Shown: positions 53,255 to 61,668 of the stretch, one piece after another | Position numbering within the stretch: the stretch's first letter is position 1 | Layout of the letters: each line of letters starts with the position of its first letter | NCBI RefSeq assembly: GCF_000023445.1 | Contig: NC_012881.1 | Coordinates: 3,380,001-3,444,000, forward strand | Direction: 5' to 3' | Origin: Maridesulfovibrio salexigens DSM 2638 | GTDB taxonomy: Bacteria; Desulfobacterota; Desulfovibrionia; Desulfovibrionales; Desulfovibrionaceae | DNA: 64,000 nucleotides | The notes under the pieces: generated by a model | Seen by the model: the letters and a program-made list of their open reading frames with translations, nothing else | The model's database searches: none | What the model was told of the DNA's origin: nothing | Program-made: the position numbers and the translations under genes

Positions 53255-53821
53255 ATGGCTAAAAAAAGCAAAATTGAAAAATATATACAGCCCGGAGAAC
53301 TCCCGGAATTCCTTCGTAAAATAGCGGACGCACTTGAAGGTGGGGCCTCGGAAGATGATGCCTACCTTGTTATGATCGAAGGATTCAAAAAGCTGAAAAT
53401 CAACATCCGCAATGAATACGGGCATACCGCCGTAAAAGTCACAGCCAAGCCCATGCCCTCTTCCATGTCCAGTGAAAAAGAAGACCTCGCAGACGCAGAT
53501 AGTGCTTCACCCACAGAGCAGGACAGTGAAAGCAAACCCAGTTATAAGAGCCTAAAAAAACGAATGAAGGCTTCCTTCAAGGTAATCTTTAAATCCGTCC
53601 ATGCGGGAACACTCCCTCCGCCTGAAGTAGTGGAAGAATTCATGGCAGATTCACGCACTATGGTCAGTTTTGAAGGCCACGGAGATGAATACTATGACGA
53701 ATTCATTGCCGCCTGCGAAAAATTTCAGCAGGCCTGCAATAATTCAGACGTGCAGGCAGCCCACAACGCCTGTGACGAGATCAACAGCATCACCGCCCAC
53801 TGCCATTCAAGGTACAAATAA
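53255..53821 (+). CDS. GAK system XXXCH protein
   Basis: The 188-residue protein has an amphi-Trp-like N-terminal part (about 8-65), an acidic linker (about 72-95) and a C-terminal helical domain ending ITAHCHSRYK. That ending resembles the CxxCHxxYK heme motif at the end of cytochrome c'-type bundles, but the first Cys is Thr, and there is no signal peptide, so ordinary heme c attachment is not expected. This fits the named XXXCH family. It is the first gene of an eight-gene operon with the other GAK genes. Possible roles are a carrier or a substrate of the kinase and ligase (speculative). Confidence 0.85.
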   Translation: MAKKSKIEKYIQPGELPEFLRKIADALEGGASEDDAYLVMIEGFKKLKINIRNEYGHTAVKVTAKPMPSSMSSEKEDLADADSASPTEQDSESKPSYKSLKKRMKASFKVIFKSVHAGTLPPPEVVEEFMADSRTMVSFEGHGDEYYDEFIAACEKFQQACNNSDVQAAHNACDEINSITAHCHSRYK

Positions 53822-53830
53822 GAGGACATC

Positions 53831-54973
53831 ATGAACGCAGCAGCCTCCTGCCCCGCGGCAGTAAAAGTTTCCCCCGAAATTACAGATGAGGATCGAGCAC
53901 GGTTCCACGAAGTAATATCCACCGAACTTGCCGATTGGCAGATTGAACAGGTGGTCACACCCTCAAAAATCCATGCCCGGCAGGAAAACCTGCTGGCTGT
54001 GCACTGGCACCCTGAATTCGTGCCATTCGAATACATTTCACAGCGCGTAAAAAAAATGTTTCCCAACGTGCACGACAAACTGATGATCCCTACCCAACAC
54101 AATGTGCTTATGAGTTACGGGGATTACACCGGGGTCGAAGTGGACTGCTATGCCAGCGGATTCAACCAGAAAGTACAGCTCCTTCTGCATTTTGAAAATG
54201 AAAAGGTAAAAGAAGCCCACGTACTTAAATCAATGCTGGCTCATACCTTCAAATACCGCTCCTCCCAGCTTTTCGAATACATGGACTCCATCACCAAACC
54301 CATAACAGAGCGAGTGGAGAAGGCAGCCAAAGCCACCGGTGCAGATGAAGACCTTGTGGAAATGGTCAGGATCTACGTGACCAAAATCCAGACCATGCTT
54401 GATGAAGAGTGGTCTACCGTGCCCAAGGACTCCATTAAGAACAAGCTCCTGCGCAATTACTTTGACGCCATGCGCCCAAAATACGGCGACAACCTGATTA
54501 ACCGCATTCAGGCTTATATCAAAGAGGTTAAGAAGCTGGTCAAAGCAGACTTCTCTTTAAAATTCTTCTACCGGGCCACAGAGGTGATTGAAGAAGCGCG
54601 TTCTCTTGGCGGCTGTGTAGTTATTCCGCACCCTGAAGAGTTCTGGCCCATCCTGCTGGCTAAATATGATGTGGACGGAATTGAGGTCTGGAACCCGCAA
54701 TCCCAGCGTTATACCGACTTCCTTATCTCCGTGGTCAACGAGCAGAACGCGTCCCGCTCTGCCGGAAGCAAGGAGTTGCTTATCTTCATGGGCGATGATT
54801 GCCATATGAGTGAAAAGACCAAGCCTCTGGATACTCAGGATACAGCCAAAGCTGCCCGTGAAATCGGTCTTCAACCTGCTTGGGATGACCTGAATATAAG
54901 GAAAAAACTTATTGTGGCCGGAATCGACCGCCATTCAGTAATACAGGAATACAAAGCCCGCATGGCAGGCTAG
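53831..54973 (+). CDS. PHP-domain phosphoesterase-like protein in the GAK operon
   Basis: The 380-residue protein shows the PHP metal-ligand pattern in order: H58-W-H60, IPTQH90, G-V-E103, H267-P, GIEVWNP, and G-D-D-C-H325. PHP domains hydrolyse phosphate esters or other bonds with two or three metal ions. A charged helical insertion (about 130-245) separates the two halves of the domain. There is no signal peptide. It starts 9 bases after the XXXCH gene. The substrate is unknown. Confidence 0.75.
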   Translation: MNAAASCPAAVKVSPEITDEDRARFHEVISTELADWQIEQVVTPSKIHARQENLLAVHWHPEFVPFEYISQRVKKMFPNVHDKLMIPTQHNVLMSYGDYTGVEVDCYASGFNQKVQLLLHFENEKVKEAHVLKSMLAHTFKYRSSQLFEYMDSITKPITERVEKAAKATGADEDLVEMVRIYVTKIQTMLDEEWSTVPKDSIKNKLLRNYFDAMRPKYGDNLINRIQAYIKEVKKLVKADFSLKFFYRATEVIEEARSLGGCVVIPHPEEFWPILLAKYDVDGIEVWNPQSQRYTDFLISVVNEQNASRSAGSKELLIFMGDDCHMSEKTKPLDTQDTAKAAREIGLQPAWDDLNIRKKLIVAGIDRHSVIQEYKARMAG

Positions 54974-55069
54974 CAGAATTTTATCTTCGTCATCGAATCT
55001 TTACCTTGCTGCAATAATTATCATTACTCAAAGTGCTAGTAAGCAGCAAAACATTCATGGAGAATTCTG

Positions 55070-55342
55070 ATGGCAAGTGAAAAGAAATTCGTATTTGAAT
55101 CACTGCAGGATAGGGAGACGATCCGCACTTTCCTGCAATCCCTTGTGGAAGGCTTTGAATCAGGAAAGATCAAGCTTTCCACCAACGGTGACGAAATTGA
55201 GCTGCACCCGGAAGGTCTGCTTAACTTCACCGTAAAAGCAAGACGCAAAGAAAACGGCAACAAAATAAATATTAAAATCGGCTGGAAGGATTCCGACGGG
55301 AACGATAACCCCAGCGACAAAACCCTAAACATCGACACTTAA
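55070..55342 (+). CDS. Amphi-Trp domain protein 1
   Basis: This 90-residue protein has the amphi-Trp layout: an N-terminal helix (TIRTFLQSLVEGFESG), beta strands with alternating polar and hydrophobic residues (KIKLSTNGDEIELHP, NFTVKARRK), and a conserved Trp near the end (NIKIGWKDSDG). Function is unknown. It lies 96 bases after the PHP gene and 3 bases before the next, so it is likely in the same operon. A second paralogue closes the operon at 60232. Confidence 0.82.
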   Translation: MASEKKFVFESLQDRETIRTFLQSLVEGFESGKIKLSTNGDEIELHPEGLLNFTVKARRKENGNKINIKIGWKDSDGNDNPSDKTLNIDT

Positions 55343-55345
55343 ATT

Positions 55346-56998
55346 ATGCTCACATTTGAAGGGTTGGATGAAAACTTCAAGTTCCTCATCCTCGAGGTAT
55401 TGAACCAACTTAAGGCTACACGGGAATTCGTGGCTTCGCCCTCCCGTTCCCTGTTTCGCAAGATAACTTCTCGCGATGACTACATCGATAACCTGAAGAC
55501 TGTCATTGAGAACAAGTCTTATTCCCGCATCAACAGCACTATGGACCTCGACCCCAAGCTGCTGAACAAGATCAGGGCAATTCAGGTTTCATCGGTCAAT
55601 CTGGAACGTATCGGCGACCATTGCGTCAACATTATTAACCAGATGGCCTATCTGGAGGATAAAGGTTGCGTAAACCGTTACGAATGCGCCGAAGCCTTTG
55701 ATATCATCGAAGAAACCGTTGCAAAGATTGCTGAAGGTTTCAGCTCGGAAGATATGCCTCTGGCCCTTGAAATATGTAAGTCTGAATACAGGTTGGATTC
55801 ACTTTACAAGGACAATTTCAACCGCATCATGGCTGAGATGGGCAGCGGGAAAAACATCCCCGACCGCGTAACCTGCCTCTTCATATTCCGCTACCTTGAA
55901 AGGATCGGCGATTCCCTGCTCAACATCGGGGAAGCGATCATATTTTCCATCCTAGGCGAGCGCATCAAAATTGAGCAGTTTGAATCGTTGCAACAGACCT
56001 TGAGCGTTTCCGGTTATGACGGTTCTTTCTCGGATATCGACTTTCAGGGTATATGGGGTTCGCGCTCCGGCTGCCGCATAGGTCGAGTCCAGACAAAAGA
56101 TAAGGATCAGGCTCCCCCGGTGGCACAGGGAAGTATCTACAAAGAAGGCAATCTCGACAAAATCAGACTGGAAAGAAACAGCCTTGAACAATGGAACCAA
56201 CGTTTTCCGGGCATGGTGCCTGAAATATTCGGCTTCCACGAAAACAAGGATGAAAATAAAGGTTCCATGCTAGTCGAGTTCCTGCCCGGATGTACTCTCG
56301 ATACCATGATCCTGACCTCTGATGACGCAGACCTTGAAAACGCGCTGTTCACCCTTGAACAAACCCTGCGCCATGTCTGGAGCATCACCAAAAAGGACGG
56401 CCCTGCTCCGACAACCTTTATGGCCCAGCTCAAATCGCGCCAAAACGGAGTACTACAGGTTCACCCGGAATTTCACCGCAATGCCCGCCAGATGGGAAAT
56501 GCTGAAATTATTTCCTCCGAAGCCCTCCTCAATGAATGCGCGGCAATCGAAAAGTCTCTTCCGGCTCCTTTCACTGTCTTTATCCACGGCGATTTCAACT
56601 GCAACAATGTGGTTTACAGCAACGAAGACGAAAGGGTCAGATTCATCGACCTGCACCGCTCCCGTGACTTTGACTACATTCAGGACCTGTCGGTCTTCCT
56701 TGTTTCCGGCTTCCGTATGCCGGTCTTTGAACGGCCCATCAGAAACAAAATCAATGCTGTGATTTCGCGCATGTACAGCTTTGCGGAAGAGTTCGCTCAG
56801 GAAAACAATGACGAAACATGGCAGGCGCGTCTTGCCCTTGCTCTGGCGCGCTCCTTCTACACATCCACCCGTTTCGAGTTCAACTACACTTTTGCTAAAG
56901 AAATGTTCAACCGTTCCATGTTCCTGCTGGAAAAGATGAACCGTTACAACGGTAAATGGAATAATTTCATTCTGCCGGAAGACATCCTTCATTACTAA
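55346..56998 (+). CDS. PhoU-aminoglycoside phosphotransferase-like fusion (GAK-associated kinase)
   Basis: The first about 215 residues are a PhoU-like helical bundle with both repeats (LERIGDHCVNI and LERIGDSLLNIGE). The rest (about 235-540) is a protein-kinase-like phosphotransferase of the APH type. The catalytic loop is H414-G-D416 with N421, and the metal-binding Asp is in FIDLHRSRDF. It is not a resistance enzyme by context: a small-molecule or protein kinase of unknown target fused to a phosphate-signalling fold. It starts 3 bases after the amphi-Trp gene. Confidence 0.85.
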   Translation: MLTFEGLDENFKFLILEVLNQLKATREFVASPSRSLFRKITSRDDYIDNLKTVIENKSYSRINSTMDLDPKLLNKIRAIQVSSVNLERIGDHCVNIINQMAYLEDKGCVNRYECAEAFDIIEETVAKIAEGFSSEDMPLALEICKSEYRLDSLYKDNFNRIMAEMGSGKNIPDRVTCLFIFRYLERIGDSLLNIGEAIIFSILGERIKIEQFESLQQTLSVSGYDGSFSDIDFQGIWGSRSGCRIGRVQTKDKDQAPPVAQGSIYKEGNLDKIRLERNSLEQWNQRFPGMVPEIFGFHENKDENKGSMLVEFLPGCTLDTMILTSDDADLENALFTLEQTLRHVWSITKKDGPAPTTFMAQLKSRQNGVLQVHPEFHRNARQMGNAEIISSEALLNECAAIEKSLPAPFTVFIHGDFNCNNVVYSNEDERVRFIDLHRSRDFDYIQDLSVFLVSGFRMPVFERPIRNKINAVISRMYSFAEEFAQENNDETWQARLALALARSFYTSTRFEFNYTFAKEMFNRSMFLLEKMNRYNGKWNNFILPEDILHY

Positions 56999-57021
56999 AA
57001 GTTTTAGAAAAGGTGCTGACA

Positions 57022-57897
57022 ATGAAAATAGGTGTAATCGGACTTAAAGGCGCATGGTCCTCCGAACAGCTTGCCAAGGCAGTAGCTGAAAAAACAAGCC
57101 GGGAACCGAGAATATTTGAAATGCAGGACATGCGTCTTGACCTGCCCTCCGGTCGGGCCATTGTGGAAGGCGAAGACCTTTCAACCTATGACGCGCTGAT
57201 CATAAAAAAGATAGGCAGGCAATACTCACCGGATCTGCTGGATCGCCTTGAAATGCTGCGCATGCTTGAAGGACGCGGAGTAAAAATATTTTCATCGCCC
57301 TACTCCATCCTGCGCGTGCTGGACCGCCTAACCTGCACCATATCCCTGCAATTGGGAGATATCCCCATGCCTCCGACCACTATCACCGAGGACGTGGATC
57401 ACGCTCTTGCTGCAGTGGAGGAATATGGAGAGGCAGTATTCAAGCCTCTGTACAGCACCAAAGCCAGAGGTATGTTTGTTCTCAAGCCCGGACCTGACGC
57501 TCGCAAAATTATTGAGGATTACCATCAGGAGTACAACACCATGTACATCCAGAAGACAATCGACCTCAATGACAGCGACCTCGGCATAGTCTTTCTGGGC
57601 GGGAAATACCTGACCACCTACGCCCGCTGCAAAACCACGGATTCATGGAATACAACCACCGTGAACGGCGGCAAGTACGCCCCCATTGATCCTCCGCAGG
57701 AGATCATCGACCTTGCGCAAAAGGCACAGGCAATCTTCAACCTTGATTTCACCTGTGTAGACGTAGCCATTACCCCTGACGGTCCATTTATTTTTGAAGT
57801 ATCTGCTTTCGGCGGTTTCCGCGGCCTGCGCGATGCAAGAGGCATTGATGCTGCTGCCCATTACGTAGACTATGTAATCAATAAGGTGAAAGGATAA
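57022..57897 (+). CDS. GAK system ATP-grasp enzyme
   Basis: The 291-residue protein is a RimK-like ATP-grasp: FKP (140-142), a nucleotide-binding strand with QK (177-178), CVDV (245-248) and FEVSAFGGFRG (258-268). In RimK-type ligases the last motif reads EVN; here the metal-binding Asn is Ser. Family members join a carboxylate to an amine using ATP. The substrate is unknown. ATG 57022 was preferred to GTG 57013. Its stop overlaps the start of the kinase gene (TAATG). Confidence 0.88.
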   Translation: MKIGVIGLKGAWSSEQLAKAVAEKTSREPRIFEMQDMRLDLPSGRAIVEGEDLSTYDALIIKKIGRQYSPDLLDRLEMLRMLEGRGVKIFSSPYSILRVLDRLTCTISLQLGDIPMPPTTITEDVDHALAAVEEYGEAVFKPLYSTKARGMFVLKPGPDARKIIEDYHQEYNTMYIQKTIDLNDSDLGIVFLGGKYLTTYARCKTTDSWNTTTVNGGKYAPIDPPQEIIDLAQKAQAIFNLDFTCVDVAITPDGPFIFEVSAFGGFRGLRDARGIDAAAHYVDYVINKVKG

Positions 57898-58985
57898 TGA
57901 ACCAGACCGCAATGACCAGATCAGCAATTGTTGAAAAATACCGCAGAGAATTCCCGGTCACCGAGTCCCTGTTTATTGATTTCGGCGGTTGCGTAATTGA
58001 AACGCGGGTTAACAACTCTGACCTACTGGCTGACCTGAACAATTACTTCAAAGAATTTCTGGTAGATACAAACAAAGGCGACATCCTGATCACCGCCCAC
58101 GAATGCCCTGCAGTGGACCTCGGCCTTGAATACACTGTAAAGCAGCCTGATCCCGGCAAGACCAAAATCAAGGAAGAATTCCATAACCTTCCAGACGGTC
58201 GCGTCGTTTACAAAAGGCTGACCGGAATGATCTTCGTCTTCGGTGGAGGCGAAAACATCGCCATCGGACCCTGCATTGAAAATTCCAACCAGCTCATAAA
58301 CTTCATCAACAATCGTTTTATAGAATTCAAGCTCAACCACGGTTGTTATCTGGGACATGCCGCAGGGGTTATCGCAAATGGACGAGGCATTGCTATGGCC
58401 GGATTTTCAGGCATGGGTAAATCAACTCTCGCCCTGCACCTTATGAGCCGTGGAACTACTTTCGTCAGCAATGATAGGATCATGGCTGAAAAGAACGGTA
58501 ACTCCCTGACCATGTACGGTGTTGCCAAACAGCCGCGCATCAACCCCGGGACAGCTCTAAACAACCCCGACCTTTCCTGCATAGTTGCCCCTGAAGACAA
58601 GGAAAAATTTATGTCCATGCCTAAGGAAGAACTCTGGGAGCTGGAACATAAATACGATGCCCTCATAGATGAGTGCTACGGCAAAAACAAATTTATTCTC
58701 AAGGCCCCCATGAGCGGGCTTGTTATCCTGAATTGGCAGCGTGACAACTCTGAAACTGAGATTAAAATTGTTGATCCCAAGGAGCGTAAGGACCTGCTTC
58801 CAGCCTTTATGAAAGGAACCGGACTCTTCTATCTCCCGGACTCTTCGGAAAATGAAATGGATCCTGATGTTGACGCCTATGCTGATTTTCTGTCAAAGAC
58901 AACTCTCATTGAAATCAGCGGCGGTGTGAATTTTGATAAAGCTGCCGATGCCTGCCTGAAATTCATGAAGGAAGGCAAACTTTAA
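57897..58985 (+). CDS. HprK-related kinase B (GAK system)
   Basis: The C-terminal half resembles HPr kinase/phosphorylase: H154 in LGHAAGV, Walker A G169-FSGMGKS176, then RGTTFVSNDR, the counterpart of the LVADD segment with the first Asp changed to Asn (N192-D193). The protein has 362 residues; its N-terminal 140 residues are family-specific. HPr kinases phosphorylate a Ser side chain; the target here may be another GAK protein (inference). It overlaps the ATP-grasp gene by one base, which fits co-translation. Confidence 0.88.
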   Translation: MNQTAMTRSAIVEKYRREFPVTESLFIDFGGCVIETRVNNSDLLADLNNYFKEFLVDTNKGDILITAHECPAVDLGLEYTVKQPDPGKTKIKEEFHNLPDGRVVYKRLTGMIFVFGGGENIAIGPCIENSNQLINFINNRFIEFKLNHGCYLGHAAGVIANGRGIAMAGFSGMGKSTLALHLMSRGTTFVSNDRIMAEKNGNSLTMYGVAKQPRINPGTALNNPDLSCIVAPEDKEKFMSMPKEELWELEHKYDALIDECYGKNKFILKAPMSGLVILNWQRDNSETEIKIVDPKERKDLLPAFMKGTGLFYLPDSSENEMDPDVDAYADFLSKTTLIEISGGVNFDKAADACLKFMKEGKL

Positions 58986-59018
58986 TCAACATTAATTATT
59001 ACCAACCCAAGGAAGTTG

Positions 59019-60206
59019 ATGCGCATTAAGATCGAACGAGAAGTCAGGGTGCCGGACCCGATCAAGCTGGAACGCTATAGAAGAACCCCGGACCTCGGCC
59101 CCCGAATACTCTTTTTCAGCGGCGGAACTGCGCTTAAAAAGACTTCCTCTGTACTTACCCAGTACACTCACAACAGTATTCATGTGATCACCCCCTTTGA
59201 CTCCGGGGGCAGCTCTGCGGTCATCCGCAATCATTTCAATATGCTGGCTGTGGGCGATATCCGTAACAGGCTTATGGCTCTTGCAGACCAGTCCGTCCTT
59301 GGCAACCCGGAGATATATCGCCTTTTTTCCTACCGCCTGCCAAGTGACGCCGATGAAAATGAACTGCGTGCTGAATTCGAAGAAATGATGGAATGCAAGC
59401 ACCGTCTTGTACGCGATATTCCGGCACCAATGCGCAAAATCATCCGCAACCATTTCATCAAATTTGCCGACATCATGGACGATTTCAATCTGCGCGGAGC
59501 CAGCATCGGCAATATAATTTTAACTGCCGGATACATCAGCAACCGTCGTCATATAGACCCGGTAATCTATATTTTTTCCAAGCTTGTTGAAGTACGCGGA
59601 ACAGTACGTCCCACCGTGAACAAGGATGTTCATCTTGCAGCAGAATTAGAGGACGGAACTTTCGTTGTCGGACAGCACCTGCTTACCGGCAAGGAAGCAT
59701 CCCCCATCGGTTCCGGCATCAAAAAACTCTGGCTGGCTGAAAAGCTAGGCGATTCGACTCCCTGCGCAGTCCAGATTCGCGAAAAAATGACTAAACTGAT
59801 CAACAGCGCGGAACTGATCTGCTACCCTTTGGGAAGTTTCTATTCCAGTGTAGTAGCCAACCTGTTGCCTGAGGGCATCGGCAGGGCTGTCAGTGAGAGC
59901 AAATGTCCTAAAGTGTTCACACCCAACACCGGAACCGACCCGGAGTTGAAAGGGCACTCCCTGACTGACCAGATCAACAAACTTCTCTACTACCTGCGCA
60001 AGGATGATCCTGAAAACATCGAGATCAAAGATGTGCTCAATTTCGTTCTTGTGGACTCGGTGAACGGAATTTATCCCGGTGGAATAGATATAAAAGAGAT
60101 AAATAAACTCGGTATCAGGGTAATCGACTGCGAGCTTGTCAGCGAGAAAAGCACTCCCTATCTGGATCCGGAACTTCTCTCACAGGCCCTGCTTTCGCTG
60201 ACCTGA
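59019..60206 (+). CDS. GAK system CofD-like protein
   Basis: The 395-residue protein resembles the CofD/YvcK group: SGGT (34-37), D61-SGGSSAVIR70, and VGDIRNRLMALAD (78-90). CofD transfers a phospho-lactyl (or similar) group from a nucleotide carrier in coenzyme F420 synthesis; YvcK proteins bind nucleotide-sugars. No F420 genes are seen here, so another acceptor is likely. ATG 59019 was chosen; TTG 59016 just before it is an alternative. It follows the kinase gene after 33 bases. Confidence 0.88.
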   Translation: MRIKIEREVRVPDPIKLERYRRTPDLGPRILFFSGGTALKKTSSVLTQYTHNSIHVITPFDSGGSSAVIRNHFNMLAVGDIRNRLMALADQSVLGNPEIYRLFSYRLPSDADENELRAEFEEMMECKHRLVRDIPAPMRKIIRNHFIKFADIMDDFNLRGASIGNIILTAGYISNRRHIDPVIYIFSKLVEVRGTVRPTVNKDVHLAAELEDGTFVVGQHLLTGKEASPIGSGIKKLWLAEKLGDSTPCAVQIREKMTKLINSAELICYPLGSFYSSVVANLLPEGIGRAVSESKCPKVFTPNTGTDPELKGHSLTDQINKLLYYLRKDDPENIEIKDVLNFVLVDSVNGIYPGGIDIKEINKLGIRVIDCELVSEKSTPYLDPELLSQALLSLT

Positions 60207-60231
60207 CTACCGAATAAAAAGGCAGGTGCAT

Positions 60232-60579
60232 ATGAGTAAAGAAGGTAGAAACAAGGTAAGCCTGAAAAAGAAAGTCGGGCACGAAGAAGCCGTAGCCATT
60301 CTGGAAGACATCCTGAAAAGCTTTAAATCAGGAGACATGGTTATCCAGAACGGTGAAGATTCAATAACCCTGAATCCTTCTGATAAAATCAGTATGGAAA
60401 TCAAGGCCAAAACCAAGAAGCTGAAAAACAAACTCAGTATGGAACTTTCATGGAAAGTGGAGCCGATTGAAGCTGAGGATTTCAGTATTACTGAATCCGG
60501 GCCCGATGACCCTGAAAATGAAACTCATGAAACAAAACCTGAGTTCAGCAAAGCAAGGGTCATTAAAAAAGCTGAGTAA
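60232..60579 (+). CDS. Amphi-Trp domain protein 2
   Basis: The 115-residue protein repeats the amphi-Trp layout: helix (EEAVAILEDILKSFKSG), strands (MVIQNGEDSITLNP, ISMEIKAKTKKL) and the Trp in SMELSWKVEP. A charged, probably disordered tail of about 35 residues follows. ATG 60232 has GGCAGGTG before it. It is the last gene of the GAK operon; a terminator follows. Confidence 0.82.
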   Translation: MSKEGRNKVSLKKKVGHEEAVAILEDILKSFKSGDMVIQNGEDSITLNPSDKISMEIKAKTKKLKNKLSMELSWKVEPIEAEDFSITESGPDDPENETHETKPEFSKARVIKKAE

Positions 60580-60604
60580 CACATTAACTCAACGCATATA
60601 TTCC

Positions 60605-60640
60605 AACTCCTCTCTATATCAAATAGGGAGGAGTTTTTTA
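60605..60640 (+). terminator. Terminator of the GAK operon
   Basis: The stem AACTCCTC/GAGGAGTT (60605-60612/60628-60635), with extra inner pairs, is followed by TTTTTT-rich sequence. It lies 25 bases after the last GAK gene. Confidence 0.82.
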
Positions 60641-60760
60641 TCCTCTAGTGAGAGATAACGCTCACCAATATTGCTCCGCTCCATTTTACGCTGGTCAAAC
60701 CACGAACAATGCTTATTTATTCCGAATACCAAATTCACCACACAAACACAGGACACTTAA

Positions 60761-61624
60761 ATGTTACCAGTTATTATTGACACTGAACTCTGTAAAAGGG
60801 ACGAACTTTGTGTACATGAATGCCCGCTCATGGTCCTGACCGTGGAAAAAAAAGGGCAAGTCCCCGTAGTCCACCCTAAGAAAACCAACTACTGTATCAA
60901 TTGCGGCCACTGTATGGCCATCTGCCCCACCGGGGCCATCACTCTGAGCGCCTTTGAAGGCCAAGCTGCAGAGCCCTTCAGCAAAGAAGACCTTCCTGAC
61001 TCCGCTGCTGTTGAAACACTGATCAAAACCCGCCGCTCTGTGCGTAAATTCAAAAAGAAGAATATCAGCGCAGATGAGGTAGGCGAGCTTATCCACACCG
61101 CAGCCTATGCTCCTTCCGGTCACAGTGCCCAGCCTGTTTCATGGACAGTCCTTGATACGCCTGAAAAGGTCCTTGAACTGGGAAAAGTCGTTGTTGAATG
61201 GATGGAAGAAATGGTGAAGCAGAAGAACCCACTGGCGGAAAAGCTGTTCCTTGCGGGTTTGGTCAACACCTGGAAAAAAGGGAAAGACGTGATCTGTCGC
61301 GATGCTCCTGCTGTTGCGGTTGCATGGGCACCGAAGCTGGGTATCACCCCGCAGGCGGACACTGTAATTGCCACTAACACCCTTGAAATTGCGGCTCATG
61401 CTAAAGGATATGGAACATGCTGGGCCGGATATGTGGTGCTGGCAGCGGCATACAGTCAGAAAGTGCTGGATTACCTTGGAGTTCCTGAAGGACATATGGC
61501 CCACGGAGCTTTGTTCCTTGGGCATCCGGCGGTAAGGTACCGCAATATCCCGCCACGGCATAAATCCGTAGCCGAAGAACAGGACGGAAAATTCATTTTC
61601 CGCGCCCGTCCTAATACGCATTAA
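60761..61624 (+). CDS. Ferredoxin-nitroreductase fusion protein
   Basis: The N-terminal part (about 1-65) is ferredoxin-like. The second motif is the standard CINCGHCMAICP. The first is changed to C-x5-C-x3-CP. The C-terminal part (about 85-285) is an FMN nitroreductase domain with RRSVRKFKKK at the start and GYGTCWAGYV late. Such fusions can use reduced clusters to feed flavin-dependent reductions; the substrate is unknown. The gene is on its own between two terminators. Confidence 0.88.
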   Translation: MLPVIIDTELCKRDELCVHECPLMVLTVEKKGQVPVVHPKKTNYCINCGHCMAICPTGAITLSAFEGQAAEPFSKEDLPDSAAVETLIKTRRSVRKFKKKNISADEVGELIHTAAYAPSGHSAQPVSWTVLDTPEKVLELGKVVVEWMEEMVKQKNPLAEKLFLAGLVNTWKKGKDVICRDAPAVAVAWAPKLGITPQADTVIATNTLEIAAHAKGYGTCWAGYVVLAAAYSQKVLDYLGVPEGHMAHGALFLGHPAVRYRNIPPRHKSVAEEQDGKFIFRARPNTH

Positions 61625-61625
61625 G

Positions 61626-61668
61626 AAATTCCCCCCATTTTCTATAGAAAATGGGGGGAATTTTATTT
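61626..61668. terminator. Bidirectional terminator between convergent genes
   Basis: A 17-bp stem (61626-61642/61647-61663) with TATA loop has T-rich ends on both strands. It overlaps the very end of the minus-strand membrane-protein gene. Confidence 0.88.

Noticed and set aside
55346-56998. Aminoglycoside resistance gene
   Set aside because: The kinase domain is fused to PhoU and lies in the GAK operon, so antibiotic modification is not supported.
59019-60206. Coenzyme F420 biosynthesis
   Set aside because: Only a CofD-like protein is seen; no CofC, CofE, CofG or CofH genes occur in the window.
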